DNA of 64,000 nucleotides from Lophius americanus (GCA_037951165.1 JBBDHG010000051.1:9356001-9420000), one strand, 5' to 3'; shown: positions 10,901 through 23,537, numbered from the stretch's first letter. The notes: generated by a model not told the origin, from the letters alone. Made by a program: numbers and translations.

Positions 10901-13900
10901 TGTACAGCGTCTTGCATATCAGAATGTAGTTTACTAGTTCTCAACTGACTAAAGCAAAAAGAGTTCTAATTTAGTCATAAACAAAAAGAAACAGGCTTAA
11001 TGGAAGTAAGGATACCAATGTTATTCCACATTCTAGCGGTAGTTTTTCCCATGATTAAGGTCAAACTATCACAGGACCGTTAATTTTAAGTGCAGTGATG
11101 TTGAGCGGCCTGGGTCCTCTGTTAATCATCTTGTTTGTGTTACATTCTCATTTTCCACCCAATTCAGGAAGATACCCCAGACTCACTCTTACTCTCTTTG
11201 CAGATGAATGTTCCCTGTTGGCATGCAACACATGCGGAGAGACCAGCGACTGCCAGTGGCTTAACTGCACATGTGAGTACTTGTCACGGTTGTGGAGCGA
11301 GTGGCACAGGTTGGTCTTTGTGTGTTCTAAATTGTCCAGACAGCTGGCCTCAATGGACGCATGATGCTGCAGAATGGAGAGAATGTTTAGGATTGGGGGC
11401 TTGGAAGATGTCACAGCAATTACCCTGAAGGAGCAGAGATGTCAACTCTTACAAAGATCTGGATAGGCCAGTTTGGGAGTAAATAGATGTCTGACTCAAG
11501 TTTTTATTGTGGTTTTGCTTGTCCTATCATGGCTGTTCTGTTATTATATAGTAATGCGAACATCCATAATAACATGCTCCTTCTGTGCTACGGCGCGGAT
11601 GCGGTGAAATATGCCATAACATTGGGTCTCAGCCATTTTGGAAATCTGCTTGTCCAGATTAGAAATATGGCTTATTCAGTGAAAAATATACATTTTAGAA
11701 GTCAAAATTACCAAATAAGCAAATTTACAAGAAGGGAAGCACTGTTCTGAAAAGTGTAACCAAGATCAATCAGCATTTACAAAGGCAAAATTCCCCCAAA
11801 AAACAAAAAATATTTTGTAAAATATGTCTACCAAAGTATACAAATTGTCATTATGGAAAACAAAATTAGAAGATGTGAAATATTAGCAAAAGAACTTAAG
11901 CAGAAATGTTTTGGAAGACAAAATTCCAAAAAAAGAAAACATATTAACAATTACTTTTACAAAGGGGAAACTTTGTTGGCAAAAAAGAATTACCAAAGTT
12001 GAAAGAAGGAAAAATAAATTTACAACATGGAAAACACCCGCACTAAAGGAAAAACAAATTCACTTTTTGGAAAACGCAGTTCCTATAGCAAAAAAAAAAC
12101 AAGATGTGAATTTAGATGTCTGACGGTTTTTCCAAAGGAAACACAAATGAAAAACTAATTTACAAGATGGGGAAAACCCTGGTTGTATTATATACAAATT
12201 AACATTTTGAAACCAATCCTTCCAGAAGTGGAAAGGAATTTACTAGATGTGCAAATACAATGAATGCATAAGACTGGAAATAGGGTTGGTAAAGGAAACA
12301 CTCGTTAACTTTATGGAAAACAAAATTAAAATCAATACCAATAAAAGGGAACATAAATGGAAAATTTGGGAAAACACGAAAAATAGAGGTTCCATCTGAA
12401 AATATCTAATTACAAGATTATTCCTGTACACTTAGTGAATGTAAATTACTACACATATTTCTTTGTAAACCCGGAATTTAACTTTTTTCAGGGACATACC
12501 AAGCCTGTCAAGGAAGATGGCTTAGCCCAGTTTTATGTTACCTTGCTCAGACTCAACTGTGATAGCCATTAAAGTCGATCCACATCAGGTTTTTCTAATT
12601 GCAGGGTCGTTGCTTACATTTTCAAGTTTATTTTGTTCATGTTGGAGATTGCATCTCTTCCAACATGACTTGCAGCACCAGATCAAGCAACTCACACCAG
12701 CACATCTCAAGGACCTTGAACCCTCAGTGATTTTCACGCACCAAATAAGCCTAGAGCTAAAACGCCTGACAGATCATGAATGGATCACATATTCGATATG
12801 TACTCGGCATAAAACATCATGGTCAGCTCCGGCCAGGCTCTGCTGGAACATAGCAATAACCACACTGGTGCAGCACACCTACCACACTAACATTACCCGA
12901 TTTAGGCTTATGGATTTTGTGTAAACAGGTTTTTGGCGTCAGAGGCTCATACTGTGGCAGTCAAGTGTTTGAATGCTCTAAAACCTGACACGTGGACATG
13001 TGAGCTCTGCAGCATGTGGCAAGACTCGTTGGGTAACCAAGATTTATTCATACCCTCTGGTTTGAACTAACTGTGGAAATAACCTCTTAGTAATGATGAT
13101 GTCGTCATGTTGAAATAGGGTGAGTGTCTCCCCTAATGTTCACAGCTGCCTGCGAGATAACAGCCTTCTGACCTTGTGAGTGTTAAATAACCCTCCTCCC
13201 ACACAGACCCAATAGACTGCAGTGTCAGATCAGTGTGAAAAGAAGCTCTAGCACTTTCTCGGTGGCCTGATCATGATGTAACTAGGGCCAAGTTTGCAAA
13301 ACAACGGACTTGCTAAAAACTGACATGTTTTTCCTTTTCAATAGACAAGATTCTGAAAGTGATCCCCTTGCAAACGGATCTGCAACAATGAATGAGAGCA
13401 TTATAGTTTACTTCTCTGGCCAGAAGATGGGGTTGTAACTTTCGGAAAAACAGAAGAAACAGAATAACTCCTAACGTCTGCCATTTGTTTGTTTTTCTGT
13501 TGTCGTGCGGCTATCAAGATAAAACTTGTGTGGCAGTGTGGTCGCACTGAAACATGAATTGCATTTTAGCAATACAAATGAAAACAGTGAAAAAACTTTT
13601 GTTGTGTAAAAGATAAGAAAAGCCCAAGTATCATTGTAAATCAGCCAAGAAACTATTACTTCTTTGGTTACCCCACTTCTTGCACCATTGTTCAGTTTCA
13701 GACCAATAGCTACGTTGGAAAACAATGGCGGATTATCTCTTTTGTACGCAGATGAGGATGTAGCATTTATTTTTGTTCACTATGTCTCTCGCTCTGCATC
13801 TTTGGAGTCCTTAACCTTAGAAACCAATTTGAAGCCCTTCCCAGACTGGTGAAAGGCTTTCCGAAAGAGACCACCTCCTTGCAAAGGAATGAAGTGTAAT

Positions 13901-14703
13901 TGGAAAGGTTCTTTCCATGCGAAAAGGGGTTTTTACATGCAGCTTTTTCTTTCCGATGAGACATCTTTTCCCGAATCTAATCAGAATTAGGCTGTCCACG
14001 TAAAAACCACCTGTCACGCGTTCAGCTCAGGGTCCGCAGATAGGCAGCTCGTGGGTTGGATGCGTTTCTATGGGGGAAACACTTTAGTTATCCCCCATAG
14101 AAGATTTAGTTTCAATGGGGGGGAAACACTTTTTTTCATTAAAAAACACAGACCCAGTTGGTATTTGAGAATGTTTTAAGCTCAATTATAAAATGATCAT
14201 CTTTTTTTGAAACTTGGCTTTTATGTCATCTCAGGTTGTGTGCATTAATCAATCATTTCTGTTTGGTTTGCCTCTTTCAGCATCCATTGGCTGTTACAAT
14301 GTAACTCTCTTGGCAGAAAACGATCTCTGCAGCAATGCTACCTGCTTTGGTAAGTCTAGTGGTTCTTAACATCAGACCTTGACATTCATATTCCATATTA
14401 ACATATTCTTTAGTCCCTAAGAGAATCTGCAGAAAAAATATACAAAGAAATATATATCTTCAAGTTTGGAGTTTAGTCTTCTGACAATTCTGTTTGGGAC
14501 TATATTTCTTTTTTGCACTAACTAAGGTGTCAATTAATGTTCAGTGTCTTTGGGTGTATCTCTATTCTACTGTCTTTGTAAGATTTCTACCATTAGTTTC
14601 ACCTAACTAATGCCTGGTTCAGACAACATTTTTTGTTTTTCAAAAGACTTTTCGGTCGAGCAGCCTCACTCAGCTGATTCCGTGCCAGTTACGTGCATGT
14701 GCT

Positions 14704-14769
<66 letters not shown>

Positions 14770-16994
14770 AAGCATGAGCTACCAAGGCTCCAAACATTTT
14801 GCAAGTATACCAGAAAACACAAAGCTCCTAATTTGAGACCCCAGTAAGGGCACAATCCAAACAAATATTCGACACATTGAACTTCATCACAAACTTAAAA
14901 TTCAATCACCCAGAGGAACATAGCAACTTTCAAGAAGCTAACATTAATAGAGTGGCTAAAGCTAGCGGGAGCGCAGAGCCAGCCACGAACCCACAATATG
15001 TATGCATATATGCTGTCATTTATGGTTTTAAAATGTTAGGACAAAATTATTTGCTGTTGAACAATCTCTAAAGCGTTTGGCACAGCAATTCCTAATGAGA
15101 CACTTCAAAATGAATTACCTCGAGGACCGACGTTGGCAAAGTGGCTAAAACTAGCGACATCACAAAGCCAACCACGAGCCCTGAAGTCCATGAACAAAGT
15201 CGACATATAATGGAGTGATCAAGGCTTACAAAGTTTTATATTCACTTCGAAATGACATACAATTGGTTTAAGAAACACGCGGTAGGGAGGACGGAGGTTA
15301 CATTAATTTACATAGGTGCAAAATGCCAACCAAATTTACTTCCACAATAATCCTTCAATATAACGGCACTTAAAATAGGCTACTCATTATGACTTCAAAA
15401 ATTGTAATCTGCCAAAATTGCCATCGGCCAGTCAGACTTTATGAAATCGGTGAACCCTAGTTTTAGATTTTCCAGCTATTTCATTGGAATTTACCGCTTG
15501 AAAGTAACGAATGACTTAAGCTGCATCCAGGAGCTCATTGTGCTGTCAAGTAAAAAACAATCTCCCCATACTTTAAAAATACATAGCCCAACAAAGAGAC
15601 AGACAGTAAATCCCTTATTTTTAATTCACTTGCACTGGGTTGCTATCTTGAAACACCATGTCAAATTGGCTATCATGCCGAAGCCATCGTTAGCTATCCC
15701 TGACATGGTCGAGCCTGATTTTGAACCTGAACATTATTTTTAAATATTTGTGCGTAGCCCCAAATTCTCTGTTATGCTAGCATACTTCTAAGACCCTATC
15801 GTAGGTCATCTCCTCCATATTCCCACTAGGGAATTTGTCAGGAACGGCCACATTTGTTAATGTCGGGTTATGGTTGTGTCGTCTGAACCCGGCATAAGAC
15901 GAAAAGGAACCTTGTTAAATTTTATTCTTGTTTTGGCAATGTCTCTTGTTTCCTCCTTGTCTTGGTGTTGGTCCCCTATCCAGCTCCCCCCCAACCAAAC
16001 CCGACTTCAAATTCCTCTGCGACCACTACCCCTCCCACTACAGCCACCCCTGTCCCTGTTGTCACCTCCAGCACATCTAGCAGCAACACCTCAGGTAACC
16101 AGTCTCCAAACACCTCTGCTACTCCCTGGTATAGTCTCAGCTGTCCAGTGCATCAGGCTCAGAATTGTTTTTACTTGCAGCTCTTAAAGTTAGAATCAAG
16201 AATTTCTTGCTTTTGTTTTATTTATGATCTGCATTGTTTAGATATATATATTAAATTTTTTTTTCTGTAACTACGACAGTATTATTTAGTTTCAATGTTA
16301 ATCGTGGAGTTCATGGGACTCGCACGATTACACTTCATGTATGGATTCAGAGTAAATGCCTTTGCCTACAATTCAATTTTAATGTTTTTTTTTTTTTAAA
16401 TCCCATTGACTACTTCCTCATCAGCCCTTTATTTGCGTAGTAGCGCAGAAATAAAGACCCTTCTTTACGCTGATGCTGCCCAGTTGTTTAATGCAGCGTA
16501 TTGCCGCGGTTGACTGATGCCTTTATCAAATCAACGTCCCCACTTGAAAAGACCATACACTTGAGTGAAACATCGAGGTTTACAACTTTAAACAAATTAA
16601 AGTCTGTAGGGGTGTAAAGACTGATGGATGTGTTCTAACTTTGACCCCGCAGTAGATAATGGAACCAGTGTTTCCACTATTACCCCCACTCAGAGTGCTA
16701 ACGTCTCTACTACCCCGATCCCTACTTCATGTAAGTGCCAAAGTCTGACATCATGATGTTCATCTGTAGGGAAACAAGAATGGCTCCAATAATTTTCCTT
16801 CTTTTTTTTACCTTTTTCTCACAGCTGGATCCAACTCAAGCAGCACAGTCACCCCGTCTCCTGTACCCCACACGAACACCTTTGACGCTGCGAGCTTCAT
16901 CGGTGGAGTCGTGCTGGTCCTGGGCCTGCAGGCCGTCATCTTCTTCCTCTACAAATTCTGCAAGTCCAAGGATCGCAACTACCACACTCTTTGA
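7949..16994 (+). CDS. cd164: CD164 sialomucin (endolyn), complete, six coding exons
   Basis: Exons 7949-8018, 11204-11272, 14281-14349, 15984-16094, 16653-16730 and 16825-16994 (stop TGA) join in phase to 188 residues, close to the 197 of human. The start ATG begins a signal peptide (residues 1-23, MELRAVCFLVVVALIGALAS). Two exons then encode a cysteine-rich region with sequons NCT, NVT and NAT. A Thr/Ser/Pro mucin segment follows (about residues 70-150). The single membrane span is near 155-177 (FIGGVVLVLGLQAVIFFLYK) and the short tail KSKDRNYHTL ends in the YxxPhi lysosomal sorting signal YHTL. The last exon is nearly identical to human. Exons 2 to 5 are all multiples of three in phase 1, so each can be skipped without a frameshift. 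The introns hold a microsatellite-bearing inverted-repeat element and a Harbinger-like element. The protein acts in cell adhesion at the surface and cycles to lysosomes. Confidence 0.95.
9490..10395. repeat. Long TATATG-type microsatellite in cd164 intron 1
   Basis: About 850 bp of alternating purine/pyrimidine (TA)n, (TATG)n and (TATGTG)n, with longer irregular blocks of about 45 bp that recur (for example GTATAAATTTGTATAT three times). A 58-bp non-repetitive piece at 9544-9601 interrupts it and is one arm of an inverted repeat. Every long open frame across it on either strand consists only of Tyr, Ile, Val, Cys, Met and His and is an artefact. Confidence 0.95.
9544..10624. mobile_element. 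Inverted-repeat (MITE-like) element enclosing a microsatellite
   Basis: The arm at 9544-9601 and the reverse complement of 10568-10624 agree at almost every base. Both begin GACTRAAWTTGATTTTAG and continue through AAAGAAGAATCCAAAAACAC. Between the arms lie about 780 bp of TA/TG microsatellite (to about 10395) and about 170 bp of unique DNA. Sequence left of the element is also (TA)n, which suits insertion at a TA target. No transposase is present. Confidence 0.8.
11690..12440. repeat. A-rich degenerate tandem sequence in cd164 intron 2
   Basis: About 750 bp with a strong excess of A over T on the + strand. Loosely repeated words recur, such as AATTTACAA, GGAAAACA, CAAAGGAAACAC and CAAAATT, at intervals of about 25-30 bp. 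It reads as an old, diverged tandem array. No coding signal is seen. Confidence 0.5.
12500..13900. other. cd164 intron 2, nothing recognised
   Basis: Ordinary intron sequence. The open frame near 12535-12924 has no recognisable domain and no good splice sites. Confidence 0.45.
14066..14102. repeat. Perfect 12-bp hairpin
   Basis: TTCTATGGGGGA at 14066-14077 is exactly complementary to TCCCCCATAGAA at 14091-14102, with a 13-base loop. A third related piece (CAATGGGGGGGAAACAC) follows at about 14114. It lies about 180 bases before exon 3 of cd164. Confidence 0.8.
14611..15894. mobile_element. Harbinger-like non-autonomous element in cd164 intron 3
   Basis: The left end TGCCTGGTTCAGACAAC and the right end GTCGTCTGAACCCGGCA are inverted repeats (15 of 17 bases pair). 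TAA lies directly outside each end (14608-14610 and 15895-15897), which fits the three-base TWA duplication of PIF/Harbinger elements. The 1284-bp body contains a (CA)n run and an internal duplication (AGTGGCTAAARCTAGCG at about 14950 and 15140). No transposase is visible. Confidence 0.75.
14708..14768. repeat. (CA)n microsatellite
   Basis: About 30 uninterrupted AC dinucleotides, inside the Harbinger-like element. The purity suggests that it is young and probably variable in length. Confidence 0.97.
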
Positions 16995-17602
16995 AAAAGC
17001 CGCACTTATGGAATCACTCAACCTATTCCACCCAACCTGAAGAGAAGACCCTGCACTCACCAGGACTAGCTCAAACAGTGTTTTCAAGCGAGTCCTCCGC
17101 ACTCTATGGTTTTGCGCCCAGCTGTTGTCGTTTGCATGATCCTTAAGCGTACAGATGCTCCCACCTCTTGCTATTCTTCATTCAGACTATTTCCTGACAA
17201 ATTGAGGCGGGTTGTTATTTACAGCTCCTCCCTTCATGTGAATCCACAATTAAATGGGCCACATGAAAGCTTGGCTGCAAAGTGGCAAGATTTATATCCT
17301 TTTCAGTCTTCATTTGAAAACACTGTTTGAGTTCCTGGCTATGCTTAAATGTGATGATTCAGTATTGCTTTTAGCCTGTTGAATTGTGGGCAGGCTCTCC
17401 CCTCCCACCGCCACACCCAAATACGGCTGTATCGTGTGTATGTGCTCATAGAAAGTGTAAAAGAGGCAGGGGAAGAAAAACAGCACCCAATAATCTTCGT
17501 TCAGACTAAAAAACAGCACACTCTGTGGTCTTATTTTTAGAGAGTTTGCCTGCTGTTGACATCCAAAAACTAGGTATAAAAATATCGACTGCAGCTCAGT
17601 GC

Positions 17603-17608
17603 AATAAA
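17603..17608 (+). terminator. Proximal poly(A) signal candidate of cd164
   Basis: AATAAA, 609 bases after the cd164 stop codon. Confidence 0.45.
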
Positions 17609-20363
17609 TCAAGATAGTCTCCCATTCTTTAATCTACCAGCAGATCTTTACTCGGTTTGATTAAGTTGAGCTGGCCCTGTTTCTGTCGATTTAAAAAGAA
17701 AAAGAAAAAAGGGGGGTCAAAATGAAAGATTGTATATTTCAGAATTTGTTTTATTATTGTACATAATATTGATTAAAGGGGAGATGCACGATGCAAGACA
17801 TGGGATGCAAGGGGAGATGGGAGATGCAAGACAATGCACTCCCTAGATGTGGACAGAATAGCAGTGAAGTGCCTTTTAATGTGATTTAGGAGAGGACTTA
17901 AAGACAAGGCCCCGAGTGTTTGTTACTCCAAAAGAATCAGTATCGCAGTGCTGATATTGGTGAGAACCGTAGTATCCCAGCTAGTATGGACTGAAGAGCA
18001 TTTCACCGCAGAGTAGTACATAGCCCTCACTCAAGGGCCTTAAATTGGTCAGAGTTGAAGTTTATTCCCTAGAAATCGAGAGTTTTATTCAGTGCATGTA
18101 ACTTGATCTTCTCACTAGTGTAAATTAATAATTTAACAGCCCTTTCTTAAGTCTCTTCCCACCTCAGTTTGTTTCAGCTGAAAATTGTGTTCGAGTATCA
18201 CAACGTGGAAAATGAGCTGGCGGGATATTCAGTGTTCCGCTGTTCAGAAAGTGCTATACATCCGGGAGTGTCAAAACGTATTGGAGAGTTAAAAATGTCA
18301 GTGTTAGCATGTTTAAATGAGCTTTGCAACTCTATTTTTTTCACTTTGCTGCATAAATGAGAACTGTGGTGAAGTGCGGTTGTTCTAGAGCTCTCGTCTC
18401 TAATAAGCCCGCTGTATATCGCGTGTGTCCCTCCTGTATATAGATAGCCACATTTTTGTTTTTTGTTTTTAAATCTTCTCGATTTCAACTTGAGGGAAGG
18501 CTAAATTAAGGACTCTTTGCTTGTAGCAGCTTGTGTTTGTCAAGTATGTTTGGTTCAATGCTTTTTTTTGTCTTTCTTTCATGCTAAATGATTGGACCTT
18601 TTCCTCTCACAGACCATAATCACACTCAGGGTGGGGAACTTAAACGATTGGATGATGTCAACCTGCTTTTGTAGGAAATATGACAGTGTTCTCAATTCGC
18701 TGCTTCCCAAGCTACAGAGAAGAAGGTAGATATTGACAAACCAGAGGAACATACTTCTGGATTAAACAACTTTTATGTCAATCCAGCTAACACCCATTAA
18801 TAGCATTGTATTTTATGACAACATCACTATTTCTATAGTGCCCAAACGAAGCACTCTTCCCAACTCAATGCATCCTTAGGTCCTGTTTATTAAAATCACC
18901 AACAAGATCTGGAGAATGCGGGAAACCTTGGCAGAGTCCAAGGCCCACTGAAAGCTCCTTTGACTTGCAAAGAATAGGGACACAATTTTTTCCTTTTATT
19001 ATATAGAGACTTATTATATAGAGACCATGCACTGTCAGTCTTTAAATTTACTGGTGGACACAGTCATAGGCTTTAAACAAGTTTATAAACCCCTTCCAGA
19101 AAACGGCTGCAATCAAGGTCCATCTCTATTGGCATTATGCTGTGTAGGATCAGTTGCTAATTATTTGGAATGCAGTGAACTGATGAGGAATTTTCCGATT
19201 CCCTACATTTATGACTTTGAACCTGACACACGGCAGTTTGACATTATCCCAACATTCCCATAAGAAGAGAAAATAGCTGCTAGGTGAATGTTCAACATAT
19301 GCTCTTAAAGAATATAGACCCACTTAAAAACCACTTGATTATTTGTGAGTAGCCCATACGCTACCTGAAAGAACACCTTGAAACCATGTGCATTTGCAGC
19401 TTGGAAATTGAGCATTGCACTGACAAACTTTTGTTTGCTAACTTTTGCTTTCAAGCTTCAGCCAAAAAAAAACCCAAGGCGCTTGTATCAATATTCTGTC
19501 ATGAATATTAATTGGTAATGGATGAATAATCACTTTTTTTGTGTATGACCACAACCAGATTGCAGTTTTCATATTTGTGTTCTGGCTTGCATCCTTTAAT
19601 GCTCAACATTAACACGATTTCACCCAGTCACCTTGTGGCGTTAGGCTACGACCCAAAGAACCATCTATGGAGAGGAGGCTGCAGAGTTTTTCCTTAGCCC
19701 AGAATTTAGATATGGTCGAACGCAGAGCTCTGCCATTCAGGCAGAGGGCTCTATACTTTCGACATGGTTGGCAGCATTCCTTAAGAACACAGCGCCAAAT
19801 GTTGACATCCAAACACCTTTGGTATCCATGGTTGCCAATAGATGCCCATTGTGTTGGGCTGCTGTGGTTTCTCCTACAAGTTACTTACTCAGTCTGTGCA
19901 CCTTCAAAGGAAAAGTGCCTTAAGTTAATTTCCACACATAGAGTTGTAGTTTATACAATAATGTGCCACATATACTAAATATCATCATGACTCAGCACTT
20001 TCTGACCCATGTGAAGTGGTTGGTGTATTCTGCTTAAATGTTTTTTCACGCTCTGCCTTATCTTCGCAATCAAACCCACGGAGTATTTGCTAGTGACAAG
20101 TTGGCAAGGCGGATACTACGCTTTAACATGCACACAAACTTTAGTGCCAAATCTATTTCCGGTTTTGCGTTGGATGCAGTCAGTCCTGTAGGTACGAAGT
20201 TTTTGGCTTTTCTCCCACCTCTCTTCGAAACACACAGCCTTATGTAGGCTCCTGCAGGAGCAGCAGAGTTCCACCCTGTGCTTATTTTGTGCCCTTTATT
20301 TCACACATCTTTTATTTTGTGAATTGTTTTCTGGTGTTGCCTTTAATTTGACGATGGAAATCC

Positions 20364-20369
20364 AATAAA
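20364..20369 (+). terminator. Distal poly(A) signal candidate of cd164
   Basis: AATAAA followed by a GT/T-rich stretch (AGTTTGATTATTGTT), the usual arrangement of a cleavage site. Recognisable repeats begin after it. Confidence 0.5.
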
Positions 20370-21179
20370 AGTTTGATTATTGTTAAACAAGTTGCTACAT
20401 TGCCCTCATTTGACAACACTCAATTTTCTTGGAGAGGTTAATTTTCAGTACAAAGATTCAGTACAAAGATTCTTTTTTCAGTAGATTCTATGCCTATGGT
20501 ATATGGTATACACCGTTTGTCAACACGGTGTGGTCCCCTTTCCCCTGAGGGTTATTGCTGGTCCATGTCAAAACAAAACATTAGATTCAGCCGCAACTGT
20601 AATTGCGCCTTATTTTGCTCACCTTGCTACAGATCCCAAGACATTGTGAGATTTGATTTGCTGACACTGAGATATGTGTATACCTGCAAATTACTTTCCC
20701 CCCCCTGATTTGTCTAAACTTCTTTTTCGATGATAACGGTAATATGAACATATACTAATGTGAAGGTCCCACTATTGATGCCAAAACAGCTCTTCTCCTT
20801 AATGACATGAGCTTCAAAGTTTAAAGAGGATCTGAAAAAGGGATTCTTGAGTTATGATTTTAACATGGAAAAGTTACAATCACAACCCAAAAGTCTCTAA
20901 TGTGGGTTGGGAGTTGCAATGGACAGCTACCAGTTAAAGTTCTGTAGAGTGAGATGAGCAGTAGAGTTCTGAATGTACTGGAGTTCACCAGCACCGTTAC
21001 CCTGAAGGGATGCTGCGGTATCTGGCACCAGGACATCGGCAGCAGATCCTTTAAGTCCTCATGGACTTACGAGGTAGGTCTTCCATGGATGAACAGCCGA
21101 AGCAATTTTAATTTGCACACCACATCAGACCCAGTCATTGTCCGTAACCAGCATTACTTTCTCTGGTCACGGCATTTTC

Positions 21180-21445
21180 CTCTCATCAGTCAACAACCTC
21201 CGCATAAGATTCCAACCTCAACTAGCTTTGAATCCCACATCTGCAAGATCTCCTTTCACCATCTCAGACATATCTCCAAACTCTGTTCTTCACTCACCTT
21301 ATGTGATGCTGAAAAGCTGGTCCTCGCCTTTGCTTATATTTTTATATTATGTATTTTTTATTGATGCTTTTATCTGCTAATACCTTGTAGCACCTTGAGA
21401 TATGATCCAAATGTAAAGTGTGTCATAAATAAAATGTATAATTTT
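21180..21445 (+). mobile_element. L2/CR1-like LINE 3' fragment
   Basis: One frame gives FESHICKISFHHLRHISKLC then LTLCDAEKLVLAFA, the block ..SH....K..FFHLRNI.......DAEKL.HAF. of fish L2-type LINEs. About 80 bases later comes the 3' tail, of the form GATYCAAATGTAAAGTG.GT.ATAAATAAAATGTAT. The same tail ends the fragment at 35815-36115. Confidence 0.75.
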
Positions 21446-21949
21446 GATTATTACTTTTATCTGTGATGGTCACCTTTAGCAGACAATCACCAACAATGCA
21501 TTGTCTGATTCCAATGATCCAGATTATCACCAGAACTTACGGGTTGTTCTTTAGGCCACAATTTATCCATCCCAGAAATGTATACCCAATCTGGCAAATA
21601 TCTTTTAGTGTCACCTCCTACGTGATGATCATTGTTGGAGGTTTACAACTCTATTATGGCTACAAGTTTTTCAAAAACTAAGCCGTGAAAAAGGTCATAT
21701 CACAGATATAATTTTGCCATCACGCTTCATTTAACAAAGGTCTCATCCAGATTTGAACCCAGAGAACAATCCGTCTGTTCAACGTGCTTCTCGGGTTCAC
21801 CAACATCATCTTTCTTTTAACAGCACTGAGGAAGAGTTTAGGAAGAGAGGACACTGATACTTGTCTCATTCCTACTTGAGAAAGGACTTTCAGCTTCAGA
21901 GTAAATCCATACCTTCACACTGAAGCCACCCTGTAGTAATAATAATAAT

Positions 21950-22650
21950 AATACATTACATGAAAAAGACATATGAAGCGTCTTTTAGGGACTCTTCGTA
22001 TGTCCCTAAAAAAAAGAAAGATGTGAACTACATGGCAGCGTTTGTTTTTCTAAATCCTTTGGGTGCCCAATGGAGCCGTATCATAACAGGTGTGACCGTT
22101 ACCCATGGCCACTAACTCATTACCATACTGTCACAGGTGTGATAATGTACTAGCCCTTCTTATCCTGATCCTTGAACACACCCCTGCTATTGAATGCCAC
22201 ACGGACAGATTGGCTGTCAGCAGCAGGGTCAGGAGGGGACTGAGACGTTGTATGTGGGCATGGAGGGGTCTTGACTGGCCTCCTCACATAATAATGTTAC
22301 CGTGCCCAGTCATGCTCCGTAATCTAATATGGCGGCAACAGAGAAACAATGCATTAGGTTAAGTTTCCCTCTGACACGCCAGCTCATTCCATTTCAGTGA
22401 ACTCCGGAGTCATGCCCAGAATACCGGGGCCAGATAATGGAGAGAGGAGGCTGAATGAGGAAACAATGATAACCACTATTCTTTGCTCCCATGATCCACA
22501 TCATCGGAGCCGGGATTTATTGGGATGTTGTACTGGGTTAATTTCAACAGTTCTTTTGTTCTCAGATCATTTTCACAAACGTTTCTTTTGAATCATTTAT
22601 TTCACTGTAGGACCCCATACCCCTAATCTAATCAGCCCAGAACATTTTGG
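21950..22650. other. Intergenic stretch, nothing recognised
   Basis: No exon or known repeat seen apart from a short (AAT)n run at the start. Confidence 0.45.
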
Positions 22651-22651
22651 C

Positions 22652-23519
22652 CAATGGTGAGTATGACAATTCTGGTGTCCTCTGGCAGATGCCAATCTGG
22701 CTGGAAGATGCCGGGCTGTGAGTACAGGCCCCAATTGTGGACGTCGGGCCCTCATGCCACCCTCATGGAGTCTGTTTGTGACGGTTGGGCAGACACATGC
22801 ACACGAGTGGCCTTCTGGAGGTCATTTTGTAGGGTTCTTGCAGTGCTCTTCCTGTTTCTCCTTACAACAAGGAGCAGATAGCGGACATGTAGCTGACTTG
22901 TTGTCCTCCTACGACCTCCTCCATCTCTCCTGGTGTACTGGCCTGTCTCCTGGTATCTCCTCCACGCTCTTGACACTGTGCTGGGAGACACAGCAAACCT
23001 TCTGGCCACGGGTCACATGGATGTGACATCCTGGAGGAGCTGCACTACCTAAGCAACTTCTGTGGGCTGCAGATATCGCCTCGTGCTACAACTAGTGCAT
23101 GAGGCGGTGTGTGGAAAATTATTAAAAAATATAATGTTTAATCACTTTCCAGGGCGCTGAAAAATGCAAAACTAGAAAGGATTTAATGAAAAACTTTGTT
23201 TTTCAGACATATACCCATAATGTTGGGGGCATCAGAGTAGGCCTAAAACGACAAAATTAGCCAAGAATCGTCCAGAAAGGAGGAGGAGAGGGAAATGCTC
23301 TGTGGCCACCAGATGCAAAACCATTCCTTAATAGCGGTTGTCTCGCTAATTGCCTCTCCTTTCTACCTGTTGTCTGTCCAATTTGCACAGCAGCAGGTGG
23401 AATTGATTCACAATCATCATCACTTCCTGACTGAACAGGTTGATATTCCGAAGTTGTGATTGACTTGGAGTTACACTGTGATGATTATGTGTTCCCTATA
23501 TATATTTGAGTAATGTATA
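22652..23519 (-). mobile_element. Tc1-like transposon, 5' half with transposase N-terminus
   Basis: The minus strand reads MARRFAVSPSTVSRAWRRYQ ETGQYTRRDGGGRRRTT and then RNRKSTARTLQNDLQKATRV. These are the paired helix-turn-helix DNA-binding domains of a Tc1-like transposase. The 5' terminus, on the + strand GTGTTCCCTATATATAT then GAGTAATGTAT, ends exactly where the microsatellite at 23520 begins. The catalytic half is missing. It belongs to the same family as the 3' half at 6873-7515, but the breakpoints do not match, so they are separate insertions. Confidence 0.85.
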
Positions 23520-23537
23520 TGTATATTTATACATATA

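Larger units (their letters stand above)
16995..20385 (+). other. Probable cd164 3' UTR
   Basis: After the cd164 stop there are 3.4 kb without recognisable transposons, unlike the flanking DNA. They end in the clean signal CCAATAAAAG at 20363-20372. An earlier AATAAA lies at 17603-17608. Human CD164 also has a long 3' UTR, so two alternative ends are plausible. No second gene is visible here. Small direct duplications occur at 18990-19025 (TTATTATATAGAGAC twice) and 20446-20475. Confidence 0.55.

Noticed and set aside
16735..17102. Open frames on both strands over the end of cd164
   Set aside because: Shadows of the final cd164 exon, whose frame encodes the conserved membrane span and YHTL end.
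6873..23519. The two Tc1 halves at 6873-7515 and 22652-23519 as one split transposon
   Set aside because: They come from the same family and strand, but the broken ends do not meet in the transposase, so two truncated insertions are simpler.
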